Counted from the first letter of the stretch, positions 27,499-36,626 are shown. The stretch: 57,971 nt of DNA from Faecalicatena fissicatena (GCA_001028025.1 LDAQ01000044.1:1-57971), one strand, 5' to 3'. The notes: generated by a model not told the origin, from the letters alone. Made by a program: numbers and translations.

Positions 27499-28448
27499 TC
27501 GTCAATGTCTCCTCTCCTTTTTGCCAGAGTTTTCTGCGTACGGTTCCACAGCATAACAACCAGCATGATTAAAAGAAATGCACTGTATCCAATGGCGGCA
27601 CCCTTGCCATACTGCAGGTTTGTACCATTTCCAAATGCTGTATCATACAGATTCCATACAATGGTCAGACATGACCGATCCGGTCCCCCGACCGTCTGTC
27701 CTACGGTTGCCCACCCATTAAGCAGAAGCATGGGCTCCTCCATCACCTGGCAGCCGGATATAAAACTGGTTAGAATCAGGAAGCTGGTTACCGGCTTCAG
27801 CATGGGTATTGTCACATGCCAGAGAGTCTGCCTGTGATTTGCTCCATCCAGCTTTGCCGCTTCATAGACATCTTCCGGTATACCGGACATACCGGACAGG
27901 TAAAATACGGTACAATACCCGAAATATGCCCAGAAGAGCATCAGGGCGGTCACCACCCTGGCAAGCCCCGGTGTGCCCAGCCAGTTAATACCGCTGCTGA
28001 TAATGCCAAACTTCATCAGCACGTTATTCAGTATCCCGGTCTGCCAGTCAAAGATCAGAGCAAACATCAGGCCTACGGCTACAGCCGTTGTAATATTAGG
28101 CAGGAAGAATGCAACCTGGAAAAACTTTTTGAACTTTGTTCTCTTGCTGTAGATCAGGTTGGACAGCAGCAGTGCAACAATAATGGACAGAGGGATATAC
28201 ATCAGCATCAGCAGAGCTGTATTTCCCACAGACTTCCAGAAATACTTGTCTTCGGTAAATAATCTGATATAATTGCTCAGTCCCACAAAATTAACATCTT
28301 TCCCAAAGGTCCAGTCGGTGAGGCTGATATAGAAGGAATGTATGATAGGAAATAACCCAAATACCAGATATAAGATTACAAAAGGCGCCAGAAACAAAAC
28401 AGCGTATTTTGTTTTTGTTTTCATTTTCTTTGCTTTTTTTGACTGCAT
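27495..28448 (-). CDS. Carbohydrate ABC transporter permease (MalF type)
   Basis: A 317-residue CUT1 permease from the ATG at 28448 (MQSKKAKKMK), with AAAGG about 10 bases upstream; a longer TTG form to 28475 is less likely. It has six helices and the EAA loop EAAKLDGANHRQTLWHVTIP. It follows the binding protein gene after a hairpin with a T-tract, which probably lowers its expression relative to the binding protein. Confidence 0.9.
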   Translation of the reverse strand: MQSKKAKKMKTKTKYAVLFLAPFVILYLVFGLFPIIHSFYISLTDWTFGKDVNFVGLSNYIRLFTEDKYFWKSVGNTALLMLMYIPLSIIVALLLSNLIYSKRTKFKKFFQVAFFLPNITTAVAVGLMFALIFDWQTGILNNVLMKFGIISSGINWLGTPGLARVVTALMLFWAYFGYCTVFYLSGMSGIPEDVYEAAKLDGANHRQTLWHVTIPMLKPVTSFLILTSFISGCQVMEEPMLLLNGWATVGQTVGGPDRSCLTIVWNLYDTAFGNGTNLQYGKGAAIGYSAFLLIMLVVMLWNRTQKTLAKRRGDIDE

Positions 28449-28473
28449 CACATTTTTACCTTTCTCTGAGGGC

Positions 28474-28508
28474 AAAAAACGAGACAGCCAGTGCTACAGA
28501 CTGTCCCG
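28474..28508 (-). terminator. Intra-operon attenuating terminator after the binding protein gene
   Basis: Minus strand: stem CGGGACAG/CTGTCTCG (28508-28501 with 28487-28480, one G-T pair) followed directly by TTTTTT (28479-28474). It lies between the binding protein stop and the first permease. Partial termination here would give more binding protein than permease, a common arrangement in ABC sugar operons. Confidence 0.85.
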
Positions 28509-28519
28509 CTATGTCATTC

Positions 28520-29836
28520 TTAGTTCACTTTCAAATCCGCTGCCTGATCCTGCATCTCACTGATGTACAGATCCACCGCATCATCCGCGGTCATCTCATA
28601 ATCCGCATTCAGACTGCTGAGAACAAGCTCTATTGTGCAGATATCTGTATAGTCATACTCTGTGATCGGATTGATATAGATTGTAGGAAGGATTTCGTTG
28701 ATAAATACTTCTCCAATCTTCTGTCCTGAAAAATATGTATTCTCTTCACTCACCTTTTCCTCGTCCATATAACCGGCGCCGCTTGGAATCTCTCCGTTTC
28801 CATATCTGATATCAGCGCCTTCCTCAAAGGAATCAAACTTTACAAAATCCCAGGCCAGAGCCTTATTTTCGCTGTCCTTTGTAATTCCCCAGCAGGTACC
28901 GCCCCAGTTGAAGCCGCCCTCCGGAGGAACAATCAGGCCCCAGTTGCCTTCTCCTTCCGGGTCATTCGGTATGATAAAATTATCAAGTCCGAAGCTTGGC
29001 ATCGGGCTGAAGATACTGTCCTTTCCGCCGAAGGAAGCATACCATGCCGGTGTCCACTGCTCGATCTGACTGACGATTCCCGCATCTCTGAATTCACAGA
29101 CCTCTGTGAAAAGATCCTTTACCACCTCTGTCTGAATGGTACCGTCTTTTATCCGCTGCTCTTGTGACTGCCCGTTTGCAATATAGTATACATCCCCCAG
29201 TGATGTCAGCATGGATACCTTGCCGCCGCTCTTTTCTTTGACCGTCTCCCCAATATTGATAAATTCATCCCAGGAGGTAATCATCTCTGTCAGCTTGTCC
29301 GGATCATCGGTTCCAAGATATTCTTTGGCCAGATCTCTCTTATATGCCAGTCCGCTTGGATTGATGTTACGCTCCAGCCCCACCGTTCTGCCTTCCTCAT
29401 CGATCATTGTTGGCAGTACGCTCTGTTCCACCAGACTTGTATCCAGGTTATAAGGCTCTGCTTTCAGATCGTCTAATATATCCATGGCAAAGAGCTGGCC
29501 TCTGTTCAGGCTCTCCCCCCATACCAGATCCGGAAGCGTTCCGCCGGAAGCCAGTGTGGTCTGGATCTTTGTCATATATTCCCCTGCATCCACTACGACC
29601 TGTTCAATCTCTGTTCCCGGATGGCTCTCCTCGTATGCCTCTATCTCATCGCTGATGTCGAACCATGTCCACATCGTAATTTTCCCGCTGATCTCATCCA
29701 TGTCCGCGTTTTCTGAGGCCGTACCGGAAGTTTCTTTTCCCTCTTTTGTGCTGTCTGTTTCTTTTCCGGACCCACAGCCTGTCAGCTGCGTCATAAGCAT
29801 AATTCCTGCCAGTAACATTACCAGTTTTCTTTTCAT
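28520..29836 (-). CDS. Sugar-binding lipoprotein (ABC, family 1)
   Basis: A 438-residue solute-binding protein with a lipoprotein signal (MKRKLVMLLAGIMLMTQL) and lipobox LTGC, followed by a Ser/Thr/Glu linker. It captures a sugar outside the cell for the two downstream permeases. GGAGG precedes the ATG. An extended -10 box, TGGTATAAT, lies about 70 bases upstream, between it and the YesM gene, so it can be expressed separately from the two-component genes. Confidence 0.92.
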   Translation of the reverse strand: MKRKLVMLLAGIMLMTQLTGCGSGKETDSTKEGKETSGTASENADMDEISGKITMWTWFDISDEIEAYEESHPGTEIEQVVVDAGEYMTKIQTTLASGGTLPDLVWGESLNRGQLFAMDILDDLKAEPYNLDTSLVEQSVLPTMIDEEGRTVGLERNINPSGLAYKRDLAKEYLGTDDPDKLTEMITSWDEFINIGETVKEKSGGKVSMLTSLGDVYYIANGQSQEQRIKDGTIQTEVVKDLFTEVCEFRDAGIVSQIEQWTPAWYASFGGKDSIFSPMPSFGLDNFIIPNDPEGEGNWGLIVPPEGGFNWGGTCWGITKDSENKALAWDFVKFDSFEEGADIRYGNGEIPSGAGYMDEEKVSEENTYFSGQKIGEVFINEILPTIYINPITEYDYTDICTIELVLSSLNADYEMTADDAVDLYISEMQDQAADLKVN

Positions 29837-29995
29837 TTTATTAATTCCTCCTTTTGTTTTCCCGTTCTCTCGTGTTGTTGCACAAATTATACCAACAATC
29901 CAGAGGAATCGTGTAGCATGTAATCCAACTTTTTTGTTATGAAAACCACTTTTTCCGTGTTTTTTTCTATTATTTTTTTGTTTTATCTTATCTTT

Positions 29996-31786
29996 TTATT
30001 GATTTGTCCCAAGTGGAATCAATACGTCTACCTGTGTACCTCCGCCTTCTCTTGCCCTGATGCTCAGCTGATATTCTTCGCCATAAAGCAGGGTCAGCCG
30101 TTTGATAATATTCTGTACGCCAATGTGATTGCGTGATACATCCGTAAGCCTCATACTACCGTCCATAATTGCCCGCACCTTTTCTTCCGATACTCCAACG
30201 CCCTCGTCAGACACACAGATCCGTATATACCCAGATTCATTTCTCACTTCCCTGCGCAGCGTCAGCCAGATTCTGCCCGTATGCCCAAGGGGCACAATCC
30301 CATGGAAAAGCGCATTTTCCACAAGGGGCTGGATCACAGAGGTGGGGACATGCTCTTTTTTAAGCTCCTCGGAACAGTCTACAATCATTTTAAACATATT
30401 CTTATACCGATAATTCTGAATACAGATATAATTGCCTATAATCCACAGTTCCTCCTCGACAGTTGAGTAATTCTTGTTGTCCGACAATTTAATTCCATCC
30501 TGCAGAAGATCGATCAAAGCTTTGGTGATTTTGACCACATCGCCCCCCTGCTCCTTTTTAGCCAGGTATATAATTGTATTCAGTGTATTATAGATAAAGT
30601 GAGGATTAATCTGGGCAACCAGCACCTCATATTCCAGATCGTGCTTATCCTTCTCATGTTGAAGCGAGGCCTGCACGGAGGCATTCAGCCTTACCACCAT
30701 CTGATTGAAATCCTTACCAAGTGTCTCGAATTCATCCCGTGTATGGATATCTACCTGCGTCTCAAGATCCCCTTCTCCCACCTTCTTCATGGCATTTGTC
30801 AGCACAGAGACCGGATGCATCAGCCGAAGCATCAGCGGGATTAAGATGGCTGCAATTAAAAATACACCGCCAAGCAGCACTAACAGCAGAATCTGAACGT
30901 CTATGCGCTGGGAATCAAATAAGCCCGGATCGCCCAGCACTGCTGTAATACTTCCGCCCATCTTTGTTTCCTGCTGCAATTTAAGCGGAAACCGCTCTTT
31001 GTCATTTTTCGTCCCGGGCTGATCAAATATTTTCTCATCCAACGTGCTGTCCTTCACATACACCATCTCTTTGTCATTGTTAAAATAGCCAAGCGCATCA
31101 AAGTTTGCACTATGCCGCTGTATGATCTCGTCAATCGTTTCGGTATCTATATTAATAATCAGACTCCCCCAGCGTTCACTCACATGTCTGGAAGAATAGC
31201 TGGGAATACAGATACTGATCAGGCTTTGGCCGCTCTGCCCACCTGTCCGTGAATAAGAAAATGTGTAAGGCCTGCTCACCGTATACCGGCCGTCATCACC
31301 AGGTTTGCCTGCATCCGCAGCTGCACTGCTCATCTGCTCATACCATTCCTGGCACAATTCCATGCTGATTTTATCCCAGAAGGGTACATATGACCACATC
31401 ATCTCCTCTCCGCCCTTCACTAAAGCAATACTGCTGATATGTTCGGAAAGCATGATGACCTGGTTTATATAGTCCAGTATTTCATTTTTCTGCTTGAATG
31501 CCTCCACAACAGAGTCAGGAGCATCCTCCGAGAAATATTCCTGCACGGACTTATTGATCAGAATCTGCTGTCCGTACTTTTGTGCCTCCTCATAGATATT
31601 ATCGATTTCCGAAGACAGCTGGTTCACAGTCACCTGATTATCTTTTTTCATCTGGTTCATCATGACATTGGAAAAATAGCGGTACAGTACAATCCCGCTT
31701 ATATTGCTGACCACCAGAGTAATTCCCAGAATAATCAGGACCACTTTCACGCTCAGCCTCTGATATTTTTTTCTGCCTATTTTCAT
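29996..31786 (-). CDS. YesM-type sensor histidine kinase
   Basis: A 596-residue membrane kinase. Membrane helices at about 13-35 and 298-320 flank a sensor domain; then HAMP, the His_kinase motif VAQINPHFIYN (H396), and an ATPase domain with VSDEGVGV and HIGVQNI. It starts 3 bases after the YesN stop, so it is co-transcribed with its partner. The order regulator-kinase-binding protein-permeases, all on one strand, marks it as the sensor of sugar locus 2. Confidence 0.93.
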   Translation of the reverse strand: MKIGRKKYQRLSVKVVLIILGITLVVSNISGIVLYRYFSNVMMNQMKKDNQVTVNQLSSEIDNIYEEAQKYGQQILINKSVQEYFSEDAPDSVVEAFKQKNEILDYINQVIMLSEHISSIALVKGGEEMMWSYVPFWDKISMELCQEWYEQMSSAAADAGKPGDDGRYTVSRPYTFSYSRTGGQSGQSLISICIPSYSSRHVSERWGSLIINIDTETIDEIIQRHSANFDALGYFNNDKEMVYVKDSTLDEKIFDQPGTKNDKERFPLKLQQETKMGGSITAVLGDPGLFDSQRIDVQILLLVLLGGVFLIAAILIPLMLRLMHPVSVLTNAMKKVGEGDLETQVDIHTRDEFETLGKDFNQMVVRLNASVQASLQHEKDKHDLEYEVLVAQINPHFIYNTLNTIIYLAKKEQGGDVVKITKALIDLLQDGIKLSDNKNYSTVEEELWIIGNYICIQNYRYKNMFKMIVDCSEELKKEHVPTSVIQPLVENALFHGIVPLGHTGRIWLTLRREVRNESGYIRICVSDEGVGVSEEKVRAIMDGSMRLTDVSRNHIGVQNIIKRLTLLYGEEYQLSIRAREGGGTQVDVLIPLGTNQ

Positions 31787-31789
31787 ATC

Positions 31790-33367
31790 CTACTTCGCCT
31801 CTCCTCTGTGTGCCATATATTCCATGGGTGTATATCCGGTCTCTCTCTGAAAAAGCTGGCTGAAATACTGCGGGGACGTGTATCCTGTCATCTCCGCAAT
31901 CTCATAGACCTTATAATCTCCATTTACAAGCAGATATTTTGCTACATTCATCCGGTAATTTGTCAGATAATCGCCAAACGTCATCCCCAGCTCTTTTTTA
32001 AAGAGATTGCTGAAATAGACCTCACTCAACCCCACCTGTGCCCCTACCTGTCTGGCCGTCAGCTTTTTCTGATAGTGTTCGTGGATATACTGAAGGGACT
32101 GGTCGATTTTCCGATTGTTTACCCTTTTTCCTGTGTCCGATGCCATAGATGCCAGTTCCAGAAATTCATGGACAATCCACTGCCAGATCTGCTCTGCCGT
32201 AATCAGCTTTGAAAGCTCTTCTTTCTGCCGGGTCACATACTCCTTCAAAGGGGTCAGAGCATTCTCATTTCTCATCTCGTCCAGATGATAAAAAAGGTGT
32301 CGGCATATATACCGGTATTTTCCCAAATCAGAATAAGGCGTGGAATACTCTTTTTTCAGCCTGTCCAAAGATTCACAGAGCGCTTCCTTCCTGCCCCTTT
32401 GGGCTGCCTCACGGACCTCCCCCATGAGCTCCCGCAGTTCCCTGTGTCCAGTGTCTGTATTACAGCAGCGGTTTTTAAGCTGTATGTACGGTACAATTTC
32501 CTGCCTGTCCATAAAGATACAGCATCCGGAAAAATCCTGCATCTCGTGGAAAGAAGCTTTCAATACGTCCGGTCTGATGATCCCCACGTCAAAAAGGGCA
32601 ATTACCCGGGCCGTATATTGCTCCCTGAAATAATCCTGTATCCTGTTCAGAAGCTCCCGAAGCTGATCCTGTTTTTCTGTAAGTGAAAAAAATTCCTTTC
32701 CCTTTTCGCCGACCAAAAGTCCCCAGCTTGTAGAATCAAGCCAGAACATCTGCAGAAGTTCCAGGTCTCCATCGGGAGGCAGGAGTTTCTCTATTTCTTT
32801 CTGGCTGATCGTGATGTCTTTTGTACTGCAGTCCGCCAGTTCTTCCAGTATATAGGAACTCCTTCGTTTCAGAAGGATGCGGCAGCACTGTCTGGACTCC
32901 CCCTGTACACCTGCTTCTTCTTCCGGCAGCATATTCAGCATCAGGCTCTGGTAGTAATGATTCTGGCTGATCCCCTGTCTGCGGCGCTGCTCCTCAATCT
33001 CCCCGGAAAGACGCTCCAGAAGCGGCAGAACCACCTCTTCCTCGATCTGATTTTTCAAAAGATATTCGGTCACCCCGCAGGAAAGCGCTTTCTGTGCATA
33101 GTCAAAATCCCGGTATGCAGTCAGAATCACCATCTTCACATCCAGGTTTTTCTCCCGGACTTTTTTGCACAACTCCAGGCCGTCCATGATAGGCATACGG
33201 ATATCCGTAAATACGATATCCGGCTTTTTATCTTTGATCAGCTGCAGCGCCGCCTCGCCATTTGCCGCACACCCCAGAAGCTTATATCCGTACTGGCCCC
33301 AGTTCAGCAGTTCTGCAAAGCTCTCCAGCGCCAGCGGTTCATCATCCACTATAATAAAACTTGTCAT
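31790..33367 (-). CDS. YesN-type response regulator
   Basis: A 525-residue regulator with receiver (D8-D9, phospho-acceptor D55 in FTDIRMPIMDG), a middle region, and a C-terminal AraC double helix-turn-helix (SLQYIHEHYQKKLTARQVGAQVGL through FQRETGYTPMEYM). AAGGAGGAGG precedes the ATG. It is first in the locus 2 operon and probably controls the promoter ahead of the binding protein gene. Confidence 0.93.
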   Translation of the reverse strand: MTSFIIVDDEPLALESFAELLNWGQYGYKLLGCAANGEAALQLIKDKKPDIVFTDIRMPIMDGLELCKKVREKNLDVKMVILTAYRDFDYAQKALSCGVTEYLLKNQIEEEVVLPLLERLSGEIEEQRRRQGISQNHYYQSLMLNMLPEEEAGVQGESRQCCRILLKRRSSYILEELADCSTKDITISQKEIEKLLPPDGDLELLQMFWLDSTSWGLLVGEKGKEFFSLTEKQDQLRELLNRIQDYFREQYTARVIALFDVGIIRPDVLKASFHEMQDFSGCCIFMDRQEIVPYIQLKNRCCNTDTGHRELRELMGEVREAAQRGRKEALCESLDRLKKEYSTPYSDLGKYRYICRHLFYHLDEMRNENALTPLKEYVTRQKEELSKLITAEQIWQWIVHEFLELASMASDTGKRVNNRKIDQSLQYIHEHYQKKLTARQVGAQVGLSEVYFSNLFKKELGMTFGDYLTNYRMNVAKYLLVNGDYKVYEIAEMTGYTSPQYFSQLFQRETGYTPMEYMAHRGEAK

Positions 33368-33449
33368 CCCGATTCCTCCTCCTTGTGTCCCTCTCCCGTT
33401 CCTTTTATCTCCTGTAACCCTTATGTTTTCCCCTTAAAATGCGCAACAA

Positions 33450-33483
33450 CGCCAGACTGATCGAAAAGGAATCAGTCCTGGCG
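33450..33483 (-). terminator. Hairpin after the HTH-ADP-ribosylglycohydrolase gene
   Basis: Minus strand: CGCCAG(G)ACTGAT pairs with ATCAGTCTGGCG, a 12-bp stem with one bulged G and a 9-base loop, 17 bases past the stop at 33500. The tail TTGTTGCGCATTTT is moderately T-rich. It probably separates this gene from the YesN operon. Confidence 0.6.
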
Positions 33484-33499
33484 CTGTCTGTCTTATTCT

Positions 33500-35116
33500 T
33501 TATTTGTTATCCAGCCGGATATGTTTGATTGTCCGCTCTACCATATCCTCCAGCCGAACCTTCCCCACGCGGAAAATGTCTGTGTCCAGCTCGTCCCGAA
33601 GCGGCTTCACCCACTCCTCGGGTATCTGGTCATACCCTTTCATCATACCTACGATTGATCCTACCGTTGCACCATTACAGTCTGTGTCAAACCCGATCTG
33701 CACCGCATAGCAGATGGATCTGGAAAAATCCCCGTCCCCGTAAAGCAGTGCTGCCGCCACAATCATAGCGTTGGAAATCGTATGATCCCAGTGATGGACA
33801 TTCTTTTCATCGTATATCTGGAAGATCTCACCGATTACTTCATCGTAAGTCTTTCCCTCCTGCTTCCATGTGATCACCTGTATGATGCTTTCGTACAGCC
33901 TGGAAGTCACCGGGATCTCATTCAGCCCCACCCGGAGTACTTCTTCCATATCCTGGCATACAGCCGCCCATGCCAGCATGGCCGCCACAAACATTTCTCC
34001 GTAAATCCCGTTTTTCACGTGGGAGATCACTGCATCCCGGTATGCCATTTCCGCGGCTTCCTGGGGTTTTCCAGGATTGATATAACCAAAATAGTCACCC
34101 CGGATCTGTGCCCCGATCCATTCCCTGTACGGATTCTTGTATATGGCAGATTCCGGCGGCAGGTACCCGTTCACAAAGTTACGGAAAGCGACGCGTTCCG
34201 CCGTGCAGTATGCTGACTTGGGCTGCGTCTCCAGCCACAGCTCTGCCACGTTCCTGGAGGTAAAATTCCTTCCGTAGCGCTCCACAAGCTCACTTGCCAG
34301 TACTACATAATTGGTATCATCGTCCGCCGGCGCACAGGTCAGTGTATCTGCATAGCACCTGTCATACACATTGAAATCAAACTGTTTCCTGACATCCTCT
34401 GTGATCGCCTTCTGGTATATGTAGGTCTTCATCGGCCAGTTCCCGGTTCCCTCGAGAAGCCGTCTGATCTCGTCCGACATAAATCCTTCGATCGGCTTGC
34501 CCAGAAGACAGCCGCAGACCCGGCCGTACCAGGCGCCTTTTATTTTGCTGTAAAGAACGTCATCTGATATCACATTTCTTTCAGATGTTCCGCCATCAGC
34601 TGCCGCACCTATCTCGGGACTCTGCGTGCACAGATGCCGTATCCCCGTATAATCGGAAGGCTCACGGTAGGAATACCCTTCCCGCATTGGTGCCTTCATT
34701 ACCATCTGGAAGAGAACATCCGAAATCTCTTTTTTCTCTCTGCCCTCCGGCAGCCTGTCAACCTCGGCAAAAAGTCCTTTGAGAGGCTTCATATCCTTCC
34801 CCTCATCACAGCACTGATCGTACTCCACCATAAGCTGTGCCGAATAGTTTTCCCATGTATGCATTGTAGAATAAGAAGGCTCTATTTTTCTGGTGAGTAC
34901 CATCTCCTCCGTATTCTGATAGTCTTTGCCATTAATCAGATAGTCCAAAGATACATCAAAATATTCCGCAATACGTACAAGATTATCCAGATCCGGAACA
35001 GAGGTGCCATTCTCCCATTTCTGTACCGCCTGCCGGGATACACTGAACATCTCCGCCATCTTTTCCTGTGAAATTTTTCTTAATTTTCGTAACTTTCCTA
35101 TTTTATCCGCCAGCAT
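33500..35116 (-). CDS. XRE-type HTH fused to an ADP-ribosylglycohydrolase domain
   Basis: A 538-residue fusion from the ATG at 35116 (MLADKIGKLRK), which has AGGAGG 7 bases upstream. Residues 5-60 are a Cro/C1-type helix-turn-helix (SQEKMAEMFSVSRQAVQKWENG). A helical linker of about 110 residues follows. From about residue 185 it is the ADP-ribosylglycohydrolase fold, with metal motifs DDDTNY (about 265-267) and GFDTDCNGATVGS (about 477-479), so the catalytic core looks intact. The enzyme part is paralogous to the protein at 14390. The fusion suggests a DNA-binding protein that senses or processes an ADP-ribose-like ligand. A palindrome upstream of its promoter is a candidate self-binding site. 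Confidence 0.85.
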   Translation of the reverse strand: MLADKIGKLRKLRKISQEKMAEMFSVSRQAVQKWENGTSVPDLDNLVRIAEYFDVSLDYLINGKDYQNTEEMVLTRKIEPSYSTMHTWENYSAQLMVEYDQCCDEGKDMKPLKGLFAEVDRLPEGREKKEISDVLFQMVMKAPMREGYSYREPSDYTGIRHLCTQSPEIGAAADGGTSERNVISDDVLYSKIKGAWYGRVCGCLLGKPIEGFMSDEIRRLLEGTGNWPMKTYIYQKAITEDVRKQFDFNVYDRCYADTLTCAPADDDTNYVVLASELVERYGRNFTSRNVAELWLETQPKSAYCTAERVAFRNFVNGYLPPESAIYKNPYREWIGAQIRGDYFGYINPGKPQEAAEMAYRDAVISHVKNGIYGEMFVAAMLAWAAVCQDMEEVLRVGLNEIPVTSRLYESIIQVITWKQEGKTYDEVIGEIFQIYDEKNVHHWDHTISNAMIVAAALLYGDGDFSRSICYAVQIGFDTDCNGATVGSIVGMMKGYDQIPEEWVKPLRDELDTDIFRVGKVRLEDMVERTIKHIRLDNK

Positions 35117-35139
35117 CTTCGTACCTCCTCTTTTCATCC

Positions 35140-35210
35140 ACTATACAGAAGTCGGAAGGTTATTACAAGCATTTGTAGGTTAGCAGAATTTGACAACCAG
35201 TGGTTGTCAA
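35140..35210 (-). promoter_or_regulatory. Promoter and palindromic operator of the HTH-hydrolase gene
   Basis: Minus strand: -35 TTGTAA (35168-35163), a 17-base spacer, -10 TATAGT (35145-35140). Just upstream is a perfect inverted repeat, TTGACAACCA-G-TGGTTGTCAA (35190-35210), with 10-base arms and a single central base, typical of a Cro/C1-type dimer site. The helix-turn-helix of the downstream protein is the natural candidate to bind it. Confidence 0.65.
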
Positions 35211-35431
35211 AACGATAGATAACCCAGGAGAAAGATCGGGGAGAAGATATTCCCAGAACCTGTTAGGAAGAATACCAGTAGAAAGGACAATGGAATTTGA
35301 TATTTATTATGTTATTCAAAAAAGGCTGCCGTAAATAGGGGCAGCGTGATTCATGCAATTATTACGCGATTGTATTATTACCATTACTATAGTACCATTT
35401 ATTTACGGAGCAATCGTGTACAGAGTAGCAG

Positions 35432-35459
35432 CCTCCCATACTTAACAGAAGAGGGGAGG
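35432..35459 (+). promoter_or_regulatory. Leader hairpin that masks the toxin ribosome site
   Basis: CCTCCC (35432-35437) is complementary to GGGAGG (35454-35459), the Shine-Dalgarno of the 31-residue toxin, with a 16-base loop. Further upstream, GCTGCC pairs with GGCAGC, and CCGTAAATA with TATTTACGG, so the long leader is highly structured. Masked ribosome sites are a regular feature of type I toxin mRNAs. Confidence 0.65.
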
Positions 35460-35467
35460 TGGTGCGT

Positions 35468-35563
35468 ATGAATACTTATGAAGTTCTTAGCCTGTTGTTT
35501 TTGGGCGGTACTTTTCTCATTGCACTGCTTGCCTACATCGATAGGAATAACAAGCGAAAATAA
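35468..35563 (+). CDS. Putative holin-like type I toxin
   Basis: A 31-residue peptide: MNTYEVLSLLFLGGTFLIAL, then LAYIDRNNKRK. One hydrophobic helix is followed by a charged end. The MxTYExLSL...IALLxYID pattern is typical of the small holin-like toxins of Firmicutes. GGGGAGG lies 8 bases before the ATG. An oppositely oriented RNA with its own promoter and terminator overlaps its 3' end, the layout of type I toxin-antitoxin pairs such as txpA/RatA and bsrG/SR4. Expected action is membrane damage when the antitoxin RNA is lost. Confidence 0.78.
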   Translation: MNTYEVLSLLFLGGTFLIALLAYIDRNNKRK

Positions 35564-35650
35564 AAATGCCTACCTCTGTACTTGCCAGTGCCAGGTAGGC
35601 ATTTCCTTACCTAGAGGCTAACCACTTTGTGGGCGGTTGCTCCTATTTCT
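35558..35650 (-). ncRNA. Antisense antitoxin RNA of the holin-like toxin
   Basis: Transcription from the minus-strand promoter at 35684-35657 should start near 35650 and run about 90 bases to a terminator: a 12-bp perfect stem, AAATGCCTACCT/AGGTAGGCATTT (35564-35575 with 35593-35604), followed on the minus strand by TTTTTATTTT. The RNA overlaps the end of the toxin frame and its mRNA 3' region, so it can pair with the toxin message. Boundaries are predicted, not measured. Confidence 0.7.
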
Positions 35651-35656
35651 GCTTTT

Positions 35657-35684
35657 ATTATAGCATATTTTCTTTGAATGTAAA
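35657..35684 (-). promoter_or_regulatory. Promoter of the antisense RNA
   Basis: Minus strand: -35 TTTACA (35684-35679), 16 bases, -10 TATAAT (35662-35657). A strong near-consensus promoter with no ORF downstream, as expected for a constitutive antitoxin RNA. Confidence 0.75.
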
Positions 35685-35864
35685 GGAAGCTTTTATTACA
35701 CGTCTTCTATATCCAACTATTAGGCTGCTGTTCATACCCCAGCCAGCACCAGGGAACAAGCTTTAGCCTTGTGAACGGCTTGCGGCGATCCCTTCATTTC
35801 GCTGGTACATTCAATTCAACAAACTTATATACGTATTCAACCTTATCCTTTTCTGCCTCAACTG
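35685..35864. other. Intergenic stretch without supported gene
   Basis: I see no promoter or terminator here. On the minus strand a 30-codon frame ending in FVELNVPAK runs off the end of the DUF1186-like pseudogene in a different frame; it may be the C-terminal remnant of another gene. It has no start or ribosome site. Confidence 0.3.
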
Positions 35865-36626
35865 CTATTTCATTTTCTTGCAACACGCTGAGACTTCTTT
35901 ATAGGTATTATCCTCTCCAGCCTTCTTTAATAACGACAGGAGCACCTGAAACCACTCTCCACACCGATAATGTATAGAATATTTTTCATCATATTCCTGG
36001 AATGTCCATATATTTTCCTTTCCTATTTTTTCTATAAATTTTGAAAAAGCCTCGGATAAATATACTATTTTTCTTTTTTCAACAACTGCCTCCGGCTCCG
36101 GACTCCATATTGGATGCGGCCGATAATTCAATGCCAGATAAACCAGCTTATCGATCTCTATGCTCTCGGAATCAAAAAAATCCTCCAGATAGATTCTGTT
36201 CCAAATATAACTGCCCCATTACTTTCAGCACCCCGCCTCTGGCAAAATCATCGATATCCGGATTATTAACAGTCTTTTTCAGAATTTCCAGATCTCCATT
36301 ATATGTATTATAAAGAATATCCTGCAGGCCTGATGTAATTGCATCTCCAATCAGATAATCCAAAGTATCACTTGGAAGAGATATCAGTTGCATAATTTTA
36401 GGAAAACATTCTCTGTCCTGAAATTCCCCCAGCAGATGCAGTGCATAAAAATGCAGCTGATAGTTTTCATCTAGGTCATCTCCCTCTGAAACGGCTTTCT
36501 TTATTGCATCGATCAGGCAGGGAACTGCAACGTCTTTGTTTTCACTTATAATACGGAATGCTCTTCTGGGAATTTACTGCTTCTGTAGGTAATATCCTGT
36601 ATTGCTTTTTGTACTAATTCTTCCAA
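35865..36626 (-). pseudogene. DUF1186-like protein, broken by frameshifts
   Basis: A TTG start at 36626, preceded by AGGAG, opens a frame KLEELVQKAIQDITYRSSKF that is lost near 36570. The following frame reads RAFRIISENKDVAVPCLIDA and continues through SLPSDTLDYLIGDAITSGL and GGVLKVMGQLYLEQN to about 36185, where a +1 shift leads to LEDFFDSESIEIDK and NYRPHPIWSPEPEAV, ending at 35865. The three pieces join into one HEAT-like helical protein of about 250 residues that resembles DUF1186 proteins. At least two indels make it non-functional. The family name is from memory of its motifs. Confidence 0.7.

Noticed and set aside
35771..35977. Plus-strand ORF of 68 codons
   Set aside because: It is antisense to the DUF1186-like pseudogene and has no ribosome site.
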